From Porphyrobacter sp. IPPAS B-1204 (GTDB taxonomy: Bacteria; Pseudomonadota; Alphaproteobacteria; Sphingomonadales; Sphingomonadaceae), in contig RHGM01000003.1 in the NCBI GenBank assembly GCA_003724185.1, forward strand, positions 1 through 64,000: a stretch of 64,000 nucleotides of DNA, written 5' to 3'. The notes below the pieces were generated by a model. That model saw only the letters and a list, made by a program, of their open reading frames with translations, made no database searches and was not told the DNA's origin. A program made the position numbers and the translations under genes. Of this stretch, positions 1 to 9,900 are shown one piece after another. The first letter of the stretch is position 1. Every line of letters starts with the position of its first letter.

Positions 1-465
1 GTTGCTTCCCTCTACACCATCGAGGACGAGATCCGCGGCCTATCTGCTGACGAGCGCCATAACGTCCGTGACCAGCGCAGCCGGCCGATCGTCGACGACC
101 TGCACAAGTTCCTCGAAGCACGCGGCCGGCAGGTCAGCGCCAAGAGCCGCCTCGGGGAGGCGATCCGCTACACGCTCCCACGCTGGGACGGCCTGATCCG
201 CTTCCTCGATGATGGCCGCATCGATCTCGACAACAATGCCGTCGAGCGCGCCATCCGGCCGCTCGCGCTCAATCGCAAGAACGCCCTGTTCGCAGGCTCC
301 GACGAGGGCGGCGACAACTGGGCGGTCATCGCCACGCTCATCGAGAACTGCAAGCTCGCCAGCATCAACCCACACACTTGGCTGACCGCGACGCTCACCA
401 GTCTCGCCAACGGTCACCCCGCGTCCCGGATCGACGACCTCCTGCCGCGCCCTCACGTGGGCTGA
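1..465 (+). CDS. tnpC: IS66-family transposase (TnpC), C-terminal part
   Basis: Reading frame 1 is open from the window edge to a TGA at 463 and gives 154 residues of the transposase C-terminus. The stretch DNNAVERAIRPLALNRKN followed by LFAGSDEGG is the hallmark end of the IS66 DDE catalytic domain, where the final acidic residue lies near the conserved DNN...E segment. The following residues (NWAVIATLIENCKLASINP, then HTWLTATLTSLANGHP) match the usual IS66 tail. The protein would catalyse cut-and-paste or replicative movement of the element with its TnpA/TnpB partners. Those genes, and the N-terminal zinc-finger part of TnpC, must lie left of the window. The gene is cut only by the window edge; nothing in the visible part is broken. 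Identification is firm; whether the element is intact cannot be judged. Confidence 0.93.
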   Translation, partial: VASLYTIEDEIRGLSADERHNVRDQRSRPIVDDLHKFLEARGRQVSAKSRLGEAIRYTLPRWDGLIRFLDDGRIDLDNNAVERAIRPLALNRKNALFAGSDEGGDNWAVIATLIENCKLASINPHTWLTATLTSLANGHPASRIDDLLPRPHVG

Positions 466-478
466 GAACACCGCTTAC
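461..478 (+). repeat. Probable right terminal inverted repeat of the IS66 element
   Basis: Read on the minus strand this segment begins GTAAGCGGTGTTCTCAGC. IS66-family ends characteristically start with GTAA, and this one overlaps the transposase stop codon, as is common in the family. The next eight bases, gatcaaga (479-486), would be one copy of the expected 8-bp target duplication. The left end is outside the window, so neither the repeat pairing nor the duplication can be confirmed here. Confidence 0.7.
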
Positions 479-688
479 GATCAAGACATCTATTCGATCG
501 ATACGAGCGATTTCGATTTCCGACACGGAAGCAAGTATGGGGCGGGAACGACACTCACGTACAACACGGGTACATATGGTCCGCCAATTACATTGGCCGG
601 AAGCTACACATTCCACTGGTCAGAATGCAATTCGTCGATCCCGTATCTGCTGATCGAGATCCCCCCGGTGCAGTTCGGTACCGCGTGA
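479..688 (+). pseudogene. 3' remnant of a gene interrupted by the IS66 element
   Basis: Immediately after the IS end, one frame stays open for 69 codons to a TGA at 686. It reads like a real protein (DQDIYSIDTSDFDFRHGSKY, then GAGTTLTYNTGTYGPP and ending PYLLIEIPPVQFGTA), whereas the overlapping alternative frames look random. The sequence is more AT-rich than the transposase. I do not recognise the family; the alternating Thr/Tyr/Gly pattern suggests a beta-rich domain. The most likely explanation is that the IS inserted into this gene and separated its C-terminus from its start. The 5' part should be found left of the element if no rearrangement followed. Confidence 0.6.
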
Positions 689-740
689 TAGACGGGGATC
701 CTATTAGACGCGGTCGGCGAGACACCGGTAACCCAATTGG

Positions 741-3700
741 TTATGGCTCGAGCTTGATCTGCAATTCTTCCAATGCAGCTATATCGAAGCCCTCGCCAAC
801 GAGACGATCAAGATAGGCCAACAAGTCATCCTGCCTCGGTTGGCCAAACGCCAGCCGGTAGAGTGTCAGGCTGCGTTTGAGCCAGCGTAATCGCATGTGT
901 TCACGGCTCATCGGGAGCATCGGCACCCGCCGCTCAACTTTTACCGGACCGTCAAAGACCCAATAAGGCACAAGCTCTGAAGAGCTCTTGGTCGCGCGGC
1001 GCGCTGCTTCGAACATCGCCTTCCATGGGTCTTCAGGAAGCTTGGGCGAAACATTGATAGCCTGGGCATGGGCCCGAGCGACATTATGCCTAACTGCATG
1101 ACCTTTGAAGCGATGGACCCTTCCCTCTCGCTGCTCAAGATCTACTGGGTTGCCCGGCAGATTCCAGTGGTAGACCCTGTAGCAATAGGGATGAAAATCG
1201 AGGCCTTCCTGACCGATCGAAGTCGTTGCTAGAACAAATGGCCTGAATGGTGAATTGAAGGCATCTCGTACGCTGCCGAGACGTACAGTTCCTCCTTCGT
1301 CGTCCTTGTACTCGGCGAGGCGCATGGCAAATCGCCCTCGCATGCGGATCGAAGGTTTGAATATGATTTGGCTACCTTCGACGCAGATATCATCAACATC
1401 AATTTGTGATGGGCGTACTGACAAGGCGTGAGCCATGGCATTGGCTATCCCGGTAACACGTTCCCGTTCCGGGCTAGCTGACAGGCCCTCACCTTCGACG
1501 AGATAATGCGCGTACTCATCCAGCACAGCTTGAAGATTATGCTCGAGCCCGTGCGACAACGCGCTGCGCCAATAGTGCTCATCTCGCTCCTGACGTAGGA
1601 GCGCAACGGCATCATGCTGATTGAAGAGCGCGCGAAAGCCCCACGCGATTGTGGCCGCTGCCTCAAGCATGTCGGGGTCATCCCAGGCGAGCCCTGGTGC
1701 TATGCGGTGCAAAGCCCTCAGTGCACAAACTGCTGGGCTTCCCAAGGCAACATCGACAAGCAGGTTTACTGTTTCGTCGTCCAATACCCCCAATGACGGG
1801 ACCGAAGCCGTCTTTTGCAGCTCCGAAATGTGCTCGCGGAGACCGTCTTCCTGTCCGATCCATTGATACCCGCGATACTTGAGCCAGCTGGACGCCCTGG
1901 TCTGCATCAGCACATCAATGGTCGCCGGGGTCGACCATTCAACATCCCGATCAACTGGTTCGGATTTCTGTTTTTCAGTGAATAGAGGCCCAAGCTCGGA
2001 TCGGATGCGCTGCGCAATTTCGGCCCGCATCTCTCTCTCACTCAATTGTTTTTCATTTCTGGCAAACACTGCGAGAGGATCACAAACTCGCGCCAAGGTC
2101 GGAGACGGATAGATTAGGTGTAGTGCACGCATTGCCGCTGGCCGACCATCGACTAGCTTGAACTGTAATGGGCGACGCCGCGTAGCTTCCGAGTAGGATC
2201 GCACGACAGAAGCCGTGCCCATACGTCGTTCGGCCTCGTACGAGATCAGGGCAGCGAGCGCGTCGGGCACCATTTGCCACGCCGAGAACACGAGCGCTTT
2301 AGTAGCAGGGGTTCCTGCAGAAATGGGGCCGTAATAAGTCAGAGCCGGGGGAAGCCAAAGGTGCTGATGAAGCCCTGCGTCAAACAAATCTGCCATCAGG
2401 GCCCGAAGTCGTCCATTGGCTGGATCGATCGGATCGTAGGCTTCGACCTGTTCGCGGTTGATTCCTAACGATTGGGCTTCCCTCAGCGCCGCGAGCAATG
2501 CCGGATCTGGGCTGGCAGCCCTTTCCTTCAGACGGTGCTTCAGAGCATAATCACGCATGAAGTTCAGAAGGTAAGGGGCTGATTTCCAGTACTCGATGAT
2601 CTCTCGCGCATCGAGAGCGTGTGCCACCCGCGCAAATGCCTCCGCTTGACGTAAGTCGATTTGCTCCATTGCAACGTTAATCTCTGGCTCAGTAAGCATG
2701 GAGTCTCGTTCAACAGTGCTGCTCACCCGCTCTGTGCGGGACATAACGTGCTTCAGTTTCCGCTGGATCTTGCGACGGGCGCGCTTGGCGTCCTGAGCGC
2801 TTGTGGGCAATTGATGAAGTAGCTTACGGAACTGACGCATTTCGCGATCGAGCTCAGCCTTGATCGTTCGTCCGTTTTCACGCCCATAGAGAAACTCGAT
2901 CGTTTCGAGGAAGTCCTCGTAATGATCGCCCTCCTCTGGCTCATCGTCTGATAGGGTCAGCATTTTATAAGGCGTTGCCGAAAGCAGCAGCGTGCGCGCG
3001 CTGGCCTCACCATCGGAGTATTCAAACAAGGCTCGGGCTAGCTCGGCGGGCTCTCCTTCGCCCCGCAGCAATTCTCGGAACCTTTGAAATTCGTCGAGAA
3101 TAATGAGATCTGGTTTTAGCGCGCTCACACAAGCATGAGACAATTTGCCGCGCAGGGCACCAATCACGTCATTGCGCTTCCAACGCTTCTCATCCGAGTA
3201 TGGCTTCTTTCGGCGCGGGAAGAGTGAGATGACCTCGTCGACCGCCGTCGAAAGACGAGAATCTGCCCTAACCGCTTTTTGGAAATTGGCGATGATGGTC
3301 GGGTCAATACCTTCAAGCGTCATGTCCTTGACGCAGGTGTCCCAACGATCATCTCCTGCATCCACCTGCAGCGCGTTTCTTAGGGGCGTATACGGCCATC
3401 CCATCGCCTCAAGAAGGCGATGCAAAAGTGCCCGCTCTTCAACAACCCCTGTCGTAGATCGAAGGTTGAAGGTCGTGCCAGGAGTCAAGCTGATAAAGTT
3501 GACTTTGTTGGCTGTAAGGTCTTGTTCCCCTCGAAGCTGTAGAGGCACCAGCGTCATGCGCGTAGGTAGAGCCATAGCGCGCCTGCCCAAAACATTCAGG
3601 CGGTTCAAATTCTGCGCGGCAATCGCTTGGTTGGAGCAGATGTAAAGTATGTCGATCCGTTTGGGACGGTCCCACAACGCTTCGACCGTTTTGGCAATTA

Positions 3701-3866
3701 CACCGCGGGCGACCATGGTTTTGCCCAAGCCCACCTCATCAGCCACAAGGAAGTGGCGGACGGGATCGGAGCCGTGCAGGCGGTCAAATACATAGTCCAC
3801 CGTTCGACGTTGGAAGCGCTTGAGCTGAGCAAGGGCGGGTGCCGCTACGAACCGTTCATTGTCCAT
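741..3866 (-). CDS. SNF2-like superfamily 2 helicase, last gene of the defence-type operon
   Basis: This 1041-residue protein has the motor of an SNF2/Rad54-type ATPase. The Walker A motif is DEVGLGKT at residues 43-50, preceded by a Q-motif-like region. The Walker B is LIILDEFQRF near residue 255 and motif III is LLLSATPYKM. The C-terminal RecA-like lobe has IGQEGLDFH and the arginine-finger motif QREGRVHRFKG near residue 910. A long helical insertion separates the lobes. Such enzymes translocate on double-stranded DNA rather than unwinding it fully. The ATG at 3866 overlaps the upstream PLD gene by 11 bases, indicating translational coupling. It is the last of six genes in the same direction. 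Related helicases pair with PLD nucleases in several phage-defence loci. A role in moving along invading DNA for the neighbouring nuclease is inference. Confidence 0.85.
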   Translation of the reverse strand: MDNERFVAAPALAQLKRFQRRTVDYVFDRLHGSDPVRHFLVADEVGLGKTMVARGVIAKTVEALWDRPKRIDILYICSNQAIAAQNLNRLNVLGRRAMALPTRMTLVPLQLRGEQDLTANKVNFISLTPGTTFNLRSTTGVVEERALLHRLLEAMGWPYTPLRNALQVDAGDDRWDTCVKDMTLEGIDPTIIANFQKAVRADSRLSTAVDEVISLFPRRKKPYSDEKRWKRNDVIGALRGKLSHACVSALKPDLIILDEFQRFRELLRGEGEPAELARALFEYSDGEASARTLLLSATPYKMLTLSDDEPEEGDHYEDFLETIEFLYGRENGRTIKAELDREMRQFRKLLHQLPTSAQDAKRARRKIQRKLKHVMSRTERVSSTVERDSMLTEPEINVAMEQIDLRQAEAFARVAHALDAREIIEYWKSAPYLLNFMRDYALKHRLKERAASPDPALLAALREAQSLGINREQVEAYDPIDPANGRLRALMADLFDAGLHQHLWLPPALTYYGPISAGTPATKALVFSAWQMVPDALAALISYEAERRMGTASVVRSYSEATRRRPLQFKLVDGRPAAMRALHLIYPSPTLARVCDPLAVFARNEKQLSEREMRAEIAQRIRSELGPLFTEKQKSEPVDRDVEWSTPATIDVLMQTRASSWLKYRGYQWIGQEDGLREHISELQKTASVPSLGVLDDETVNLLVDVALGSPAVCALRALHRIAPGLAWDDPDMLEAAATIAWGFRALFNQHDAVALLRQERDEHYWRSALSHGLEHNLQAVLDEYAHYLVEGEGLSASPERERVTGIANAMAHALSVRPSQIDVDDICVEGSQIIFKPSIRMRGRFAMRLAEYKDDEGGTVRLGSVRDAFNSPFRPFVLATTSIGQEGLDFHPYCYRVYHWNLPGNPVDLEQREGRVHRFKGHAVRHNVARAHAQAINVSPKLPEDPWKAMFEAARRATKSSSELVPYWVFDGPVKVERRVPMLPMSREHMRLRWLKRSLTLYRLAFGQPRQDDLLAYLDRLVGEGFDIAALEELQIKLEP

Positions 3867-5721
3867 TACGAGCGCCCTCCAATGCTTTGCGGAAGACCTG
3901 CCAAAGAACTCGAAATGCGTCAGGTATCGGGTCCGGGCGCTCTACATCTGGGTCTACGTCGACGTCTTCCAATCGCCTCATAAGACGATCAACAGATTCC
4001 AATCGCCCATCCTTAGCGCAAAGGGCGCGGATCAATTCTTCAAGCACAGGCTCGTCATCGGAGGTTGCGATTCCCCAACCTCCCCCGTCACCAACTCCTT
4101 CGGCAGCGATGGCGGCTCCAAAGGAGTCCCCAAGGGCGGTGAGCAATAACCTCAAGTAGCGTAGAAATGTTTTGCGGTCGTTGATGACTGAACGCATGAT
4201 CGCAGCGTCACGCCCCTCAGGCAGGCCTTCGATGGGCAGCCCTGTGCTGAAGAGCACGGTTTGTTTGGTTTTAGTTTCCTGAATTTCGATGGCAAGAAAT
4301 CGGGAGATATCAACCAGCGGAACCAACCCTAGGTCCACTGGCTGACCAGCGGACAGAGCCTTGTAAGCGTCAACTGCATGTCCCTCGCCACGCGTAATTG
4401 GCCAAATCCGGACGCCGTTGATCCCAGAAAGTGCAATACCGTTTAGCGGCGGGATCAACCACAAGCGCCATGCCTCAGCTCCTTCCGACGCGCATGCGAC
4501 GCAGCGGATGGAAAGCCCACCCCGAGCGATTGCACGTCGTGCTGCTAGCAAGACATGTTCAGCGGCGCGCTTTGATTCGTCGGGCGCTGCGAGTTCACCT
4601 GGGTCGTAGGGTCGCGTTAGCCTGCCAAAACCGGTTTCGCCGAGGATAGCTTCGATTGAACCGAGCTTCGATGTCCTGCCTGTGAAGGTGACGAAGAATT
4701 CGACGTTGGTGCCTGTAATCAGTGCAGGCCTCGTAGCGTTTCCTGATCCCAACGTCAGACGAGTGTCCCAACCTTGCTCTGCAATAATGATTTTGGCATG
4801 CAACCCTTCAAGGGCGGTCGCGAGTGCTTCTTCGCCATCCTCACGCTCAGCCATTTCATCGAGCACTGCTACGTGGTCGAACGCTGACAGTGTGTCCTTT
4901 GGTATGGCCGCGAGTTGATCCGGCCGGCTGATCAGTAACTTTGCGGCTTGTCGCGCCTTACTGGCCAGCAGCTTAAGCGCATCTTCATCGCAAAATGGAG
5001 AGACGACCCCGATACGTGCGCACTCGGTCGGTTGCCACAGCCTGGCGCCTAACCCATTGACAGCGAATTCATATTGCTCGCATGCGTCTGGCAAGATCCA
5101 CTCAGCGAACCTCATATCTTCGGCCAGTTGGAGGGTGAGCTCCCGTTGCTGATGAGGGATCGCGCCCACTGCAAGCGCTGGAAGCCTGGAAAGCAAGTCA
5201 TACAAAGGCCGATTTTGAGCTTTGGGCTTTCGACTGCGACGGCCATCCAGACGAACGGCTATGTCCCATGATCTATCTCGCGTGAGGTTGCGTGACAGAA
5301 CAAGGACGCGGAGGAGATCATCCCCGTCGCCATCAAGCGGCTTAAAGCGCAGCGCCCAAACCTTCGGATGAAAACTACCTTTTTTGGGTGCCTGGACTTC
5401 GACGATCACTTTTTCGAGCAGAGAGCAAAGCCGTGATTGCAGAGCGTATCCTGCGTGAATTTGGCCAGCCTCCGCAAAAACTGCCAAGCGTCCAGATATC
5501 CTCTCGGCACCCTCTAAAAGTGCGATCGGATTTTCTTGCTTTAACATTTCGTCCCGGTCTCGGGCGGCGAACAGAGCCAGACTGACGGGAACAGCCAGCG
5601 CCGTTTCGAAGTCGAGCGAGAACGTGGTCGCGACACCGGCATCAAAGCGGTAGCCCATGGGCGCTTGAAGGCTTTCGCCATAAAGCAGCCGCGTTTCAGG
5701 ATCGAGCGTGGCCTTGTTCAA
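3856..5721 (-). CDS. Phospholipase D-superfamily nuclease with two HxK motifs
   Basis: The 621-residue protein contains both half-sites of a PLD-type active centre. The first is FHPKVW (His118, Lys120) followed by LSRNLT (Ser143, Asn145). The second is LHAKIII (His308, Lys310) followed by TLGSGNAT (Gly325, Ser326, Asn328). These fit the HxK...GSxN pattern of the family, so the protein is expected to cut phosphodiester bonds in DNA or RNA. No signal peptide or membrane segment is visible, so it should act in the cytoplasm. The chosen start is a TTG at 5721 that overlaps the upstream TGA as TTGA; the next ATG (residue 22) would remove conserved-looking sequence. It overlaps the helicase gene downstream. 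The C-terminal 280 residues are not assigned to a known domain. The nuclease call is firm, the substrate unknown. Confidence 0.85.
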   Translation of the reverse strand: MNKATLDPETRLLYGESLQAPMGYRFDAGVATTFSLDFETALAVPVSLALFAARDRDEMLKQENPIALLEGAERISGRLAVFAEAGQIHAGYALQSRLCSLLEKVIVEVQAPKKGSFHPKVWALRFKPLDGDGDDLLRVLVLSRNLTRDRSWDIAVRLDGRRSRKPKAQNRPLYDLLSRLPALAVGAIPHQQRELTLQLAEDMRFAEWILPDACEQYEFAVNGLGARLWQPTECARIGVVSPFCDEDALKLLASKARQAAKLLISRPDQLAAIPKDTLSAFDHVAVLDEMAEREDGEEALATALEGLHAKIIIAEQGWDTRLTLGSGNATRPALITGTNVEFFVTFTGRTSKLGSIEAILGETGFGRLTRPYDPGELAAPDESKRAAEHVLLAARRAIARGGLSIRCVACASEGAEAWRLWLIPPLNGIALSGINGVRIWPITRGEGHAVDAYKALSAGQPVDLGLVPLVDISRFLAIEIQETKTKQTVLFSTGLPIEGLPEGRDAAIMRSVINDRKTFLRYLRLLLTALGDSFGAAIAAEGVGDGGGWGIATSDDEPVLEELIRALCAKDGRLESVDRLMRRLEDVDVDPDVERPDPIPDAFRVLWQVFRKALEGARNGQ

Positions 5722-6908
5722 CGCCGAAGGTCCTTCAAATAACTGTGCGCGATAGGCCAGCGAAACTGGAAGCGCTCGATCCCCGATTTCCCCTGCCAGC
5801 GATCCCTCGCACTCTTGTTGGCAAATCGTGATTGGCCTTTTTTAAGTTTGCGTTCACGGCCTTTGACCAGGGCAACAGCGAATTCGCGATCGCGACCTAT
5901 GCCTCCCGCTTCGCGAATATGCGCGACCCATTCAGTGACGAAACGCTTGGCAGGCTCATGCACTGTATGGCCGGGATGGCGTGTCTCGTGCCAAAAATCA
6001 TCTAACGACCATGATGCGAGCTCTTTGAGGTTCAGGTCGTCACTCCATTCTGCGAGAGCGCCTCGATATCTCTCTATCCACGCCTCGTTGCCCCGCAATT
6101 CACTGAGCAGCAAATTGTAAAGCAGGGCGGCGCCGTGCATAACCCCTGAGAAAATCTTGGCATGCTCAACAAGCATCCTGGGTTGCGCTGGAAAATCTGC
6201 GAAATGTGGATGAACCCAAATGGCGTCAGCATCTGCACGATCCTGTCGGCACGCCAAGTAGGTCAAAAGGCTGTTTGGATGTTTCTCGACTAACCGGTCG
6301 ACCAGGAATGTGACCTCATCAGGCTCGAGGTCGAAATCGGCTTTTTGTGGCCAGCTATTTGGCGGACCGGGCAGCCTCGCATGCCATAAACGACTTCCGA
6401 TCGGTGTGCCCCCAAGGTCGTCGTCAGGATGATCTTTCCGATTTTCTTTCGGCCAAAGCGGCAGGGCGCCGCAATAGGCACCAATCGAGCCTCGAAAGTG
6501 ACGGATGCCCCAGCTCGCCAAGCCAGACCAGTAAACGCTGCTGGGCAAACGCTTGAGCTTATCGCCTGCGTCCCTTCCAATTATGCCAACGTCGCTTGTC
6601 GCCCCTGCAATCAGAGCGCGGATCAGTTCAATTTCTCTTTGTCGCGCAGTGGCTGCGATGTCTCGCGGGCTGAGATGCTTCGGCAGACCCTCAAAAATCC
6701 AAGGGATAAAAAGCATGTAACGCAGCCGGGTGTGGATGGTGCTTGTGCCGGGGAAAAGATGATCTGCGATAGAGTCGCGTATCGCCCCCAGCCCCAGCTC
6801 ATCACGACTGTCCTGCTCACGGAACATATCCATAAGTCGTTGCGCACGATCGCGCTCGGTTTCATCGAAATCGATCCAACCGATCTCTGAGTTCAAGCTG
6901 ATTACCAC
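5718..6908 (-). CDS. DUF6361-like protein of unknown function
   Basis: This 396-residue protein begins near GWIDFDETERDRAQRLMDMF and continues with RDELGLGAIRDSIADHLFPG and TSTIHTRLRYMLFIPWIF. I associate this N-terminal pattern with the DUF6361 family, usually found beside PLD nucleases and helicases; the assignment is from memory. There is no nucleotide-binding loop, no nuclease signature and no membrane segment. The C-terminal 40 residues are strongly basic (KGRERKLKKGQSRF), which would suit nucleic-acid binding. The start is a GTG at 6908 with AGGGG about nine bases upstream. The gene begins 13 bases after the AddA-like stop and overlaps the PLD start by 4 bases, so it is an integral operon member. 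Function unknown. Confidence 0.75.
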   Translation of the reverse strand: MVISLNSEIGWIDFDETERDRAQRLMDMFREQDSRDELGLGAIRDSIADHLFPGTSTIHTRLRYMLFIPWIFEGLPKHLSPRDIAATARQREIELIRALIAGATSDVGIIGRDAGDKLKRLPSSVYWSGLASWGIRHFRGSIGAYCGALPLWPKENRKDHPDDDLGGTPIGSRLWHARLPGPPNSWPQKADFDLEPDEVTFLVDRLVEKHPNSLLTYLACRQDRADADAIWVHPHFADFPAQPRMLVEHAKIFSGVMHGAALLYNLLLSELRGNEAWIERYRGALAEWSDDLNLKELASWSLDDFWHETRHPGHTVHEPAKRFVTEWVAHIREAGGIGRDREFAVALVKGRERKLKKGQSRFANKSARDRWQGKSGIERFQFRWPIAHSYLKDLRR

Positions 6909-6921
6909 GTTCAGCTACCCC

Positions 6922-9900
6922 TCAAACTAATTTTCCGAAGGTAAGTTCGCCGGTCTCTGTCCAGAACACGGCGGCCCCATGCACAGCCTGATCACCCTTC
7001 AGGCTGACGGCATCGATGTAGGCTACCAACTGCGGCCAGTAGCTTTCGAAACGCAGAGCGTGGTCGACAACGGCCCCACTTTTGTGATCGACGATCATAA
7101 AGCCGTCGGTCCCCTCGGCGATCAGATCGACGATGATGCTCTGACGTCCTCCATCGGCCAGTTCGATCTCGATTGGCTGTTCGACATGCAGACGCGAATA
7201 GCCGAGATCCATGAGGGTCTGACGAAGTGCTTGCGCCTGCTTCGCGAGAAGCTCGACCTCAACCTCGGACGCCCGGCAGTGCTGACCCACCCTATCTCTC
7301 AGATCTGGCCGGCTCAGCAGTATCCGCAAAGCCTCGTGGACGGCAGTTCCCTTATCCGTTGCCTGGGCGAGATCCGTGCCTGAGAGCCGAACACCATCCG
7401 CAATCGCTCTGGTCTCGATCTCACGCGGCAATGGGCGATGAGTTGAAAGCGCCAGTGATGGGCTGATCACTACCTCCAGCTCCATGACTGGTCGTTGTTC
7501 AATGGCGAAACGCAGCTCGCGATCCGACCCATCCAAGCCAACCCGGGTTTCAGCTGCGAAGGAAGCCGGGATTTCCTTGTCGCAGATCGTCATGCGAGCA
7601 GGAAAGCTCTCCGCACCGATAGTTATCTGATTTCCCTGTAGCTTGAGGCCGCAGACATCGTTCATCTGACGGCGGGCCGTGATCGGCAATGGTGGCTCGG
7701 CCTTCTCGTCATCCTGCGGCCACTCAATAATGAGGCGATTGCGCGCTCGCGTGAGCGCCACGTAGAGCAACCGACGCGCCGTTTCTTCGCACTCCGGGTA
7801 GAGCTCTTCGAGAAAACGATCCGTCGCTTCGGGCGCGGCAAACTCGGGCGCATATGCCAGGGTTGCCTCTCCAATAACATGGTCGAGATCGTCAAAACCG
7901 GGGAACTTCGTGCTGAATGTCGCCGGCCTGGGGTCGAACTTGTGGTCCAAGCCGCAAACCACGACGATCGGCCATTCGCGTCCCTTGGACGCGTGCCAAG
8001 TCACAATCTCGATCCCGTCTGCTTCGGCGCCTGCGGGATTGGGCCGCAGGTCCTCACCCTTCAAGCCAACCTTGTTCTCGAGCCATCCGAGGAACACGTT
8101 GGCGCTTTGACCATAGAAGCCAGAGGCCTCGCGCATATCACGGTGAGCCTCCATGAAGGCTCCCGCTTCTGCCTCAAAACGCAGCAGGTCTGCTCTCATT
8201 TGCGCCGGGTCATCGAGGAGATCGCACCACTCCCGAAGTCCTGATGCCCGGATCACCTGATGAACAAGGTGATCAACTGGGGTGGCAAGGGACTCTGGCC
8301 AGAGCGCTTCCAGCCGCGCGAGCTCCGGCGCAGCTATGCGACCATGCTGCGCAAGCGCGCCGAGCGCTTCGGGAAGAGACGTTGCGCCCGGGCCCAAGGT
8401 CGCCATGCAAATTGCCGCGTGACGGTCATTGGGGTCCACAGCGACGCGAAGTGCGAAGCAGGCGGCCTGAACCACCTGGCTCTGCCACCAGCCGCCTTCA
8501 GCCACGCGTACTGGCAATCCCAGCGAGCGCAGAGCACCCGCATAGCTCGCACAATGATTATGCGTTGGACACAGAACGGCAATGTCTCGTGGCTCGAGTT
8601 CTCGCAGCTTCTTCGAGTGACGGTCAATGATCGCAATCTTCTCGTCGGCCAGCAGCGACAAGAGCCTATCGGCGATGAAATGCTGAGGTTTGCCGCTGGA
8701 CCTCGAATTGCGTTTGCAAGCCAGCTGGATCACCTCCAGCGCAGTGTCAGGGCCCGCTGGATTCTGTGCAGTCAGCGGCGTGTAATCTTCGCCAAAGAGA
8801 CACGGGCCGAGCGCGTTCACGAAATCCATGATCCGCGCATCGGAGCGCCAGTTGCGGTGGAGCGGGCTGGTGTCGAATTGGTTTGTGAGGGCGACCGTGA
8901 GCCGCGGATCAGCGCCCTGAAAACCCATGATCGCCTGTTTGGTGTCGCCCACAATCAGCGCATGCTTGGCCTGGCGCGCCAATGACCACAGGAAGGTAAA
9001 CTGGATCGGGTTTGTGTCCTGGAACTCGTCGACAATGACGCAGTCCACTTCGTCCATGATCGCGGCAAGCACTTCAGGCTTTTCGTCGAGGATCCTCGCG
9101 GCGTTCGTGACCATATCGCTGAAGTCGATAACGCCAAGCTCTCGCTTGCGGGTTTCGTAGTCAGACATGGCTGCCTGAGCGCCCTCGACCAACGCGCGCG
9201 CGTGGAAAATGGCATCTTCAAGCGGGCCAGGATGGGAGACGAGTTTGTCGGCGGCCGCCATGACTGCATCGGCCAAGTCGTCGTAGCCATCGGGGGTCGG
9301 GCTGCCGCGCTTCGACTGACGAAGACCGCGGAGCTTCTGCCACAGACGCCAGTCCTTGCCCTCTCCTGCCAGCATCTGCGCAGACTGTTTGAGCGCCTGG
9401 AAATTTTCCCGGAAGTCGCTCTTTGCGGTCGCATTCGCCGCAGTCTCGGCCAAGGATCTCGGGAAGGCACGAAGCAGGTCGTCGACGGCTGCCTTCAACC
9501 CGGCTGCCAGTGCATCAGTCCTGCCCTGCGGCTCGCCGTAGCCTTGCCGGATCGATGCTTCGACAAAATTGGCCATAGCCGGATCACTGCCGCGCGGGCC
9601 AAGCGTTCGCAGCAGCGCGATGACGCCCAAAAGCCGTTTGCGAAAACTGTCTTCAGCACTTTCGTCCGAAACAAAGCTGCCGCGATAGCCGAATGCCGAA
9701 AGGTTGCGCGACAGCTCGCGCAGGGCATCGTTTTCCTCGATCGAGCGGCGGATCAGCAGGTCCTGCTCATCTTCGGCGATCAGGCGCTGCTGCGGCGATG
9801 ACCCGGACGCAAAGGCATGCTCGATCAGCAGGCGCCGGCCGAGACCATGGATGGTCGAGACATAGGCCCGTTCGACAGCGAGCGCCGCCTGGAGATTGCC

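Noticed and set aside
3145..3645. Plus-strand 166-codon open frame
   Set aside because: It lies wholly antisense within the SNF2-like helicase gene, has low-complexity Ser/Arg content and no ribosome site.
741..6908. DISARM system
   Set aside because: A helicase and a PLD nuclease are present, but there is no DISARM methyltransferase and no DrmB (DUF1998) in this operon. DUF6361 and AddAB-like genes are not DISARM components.
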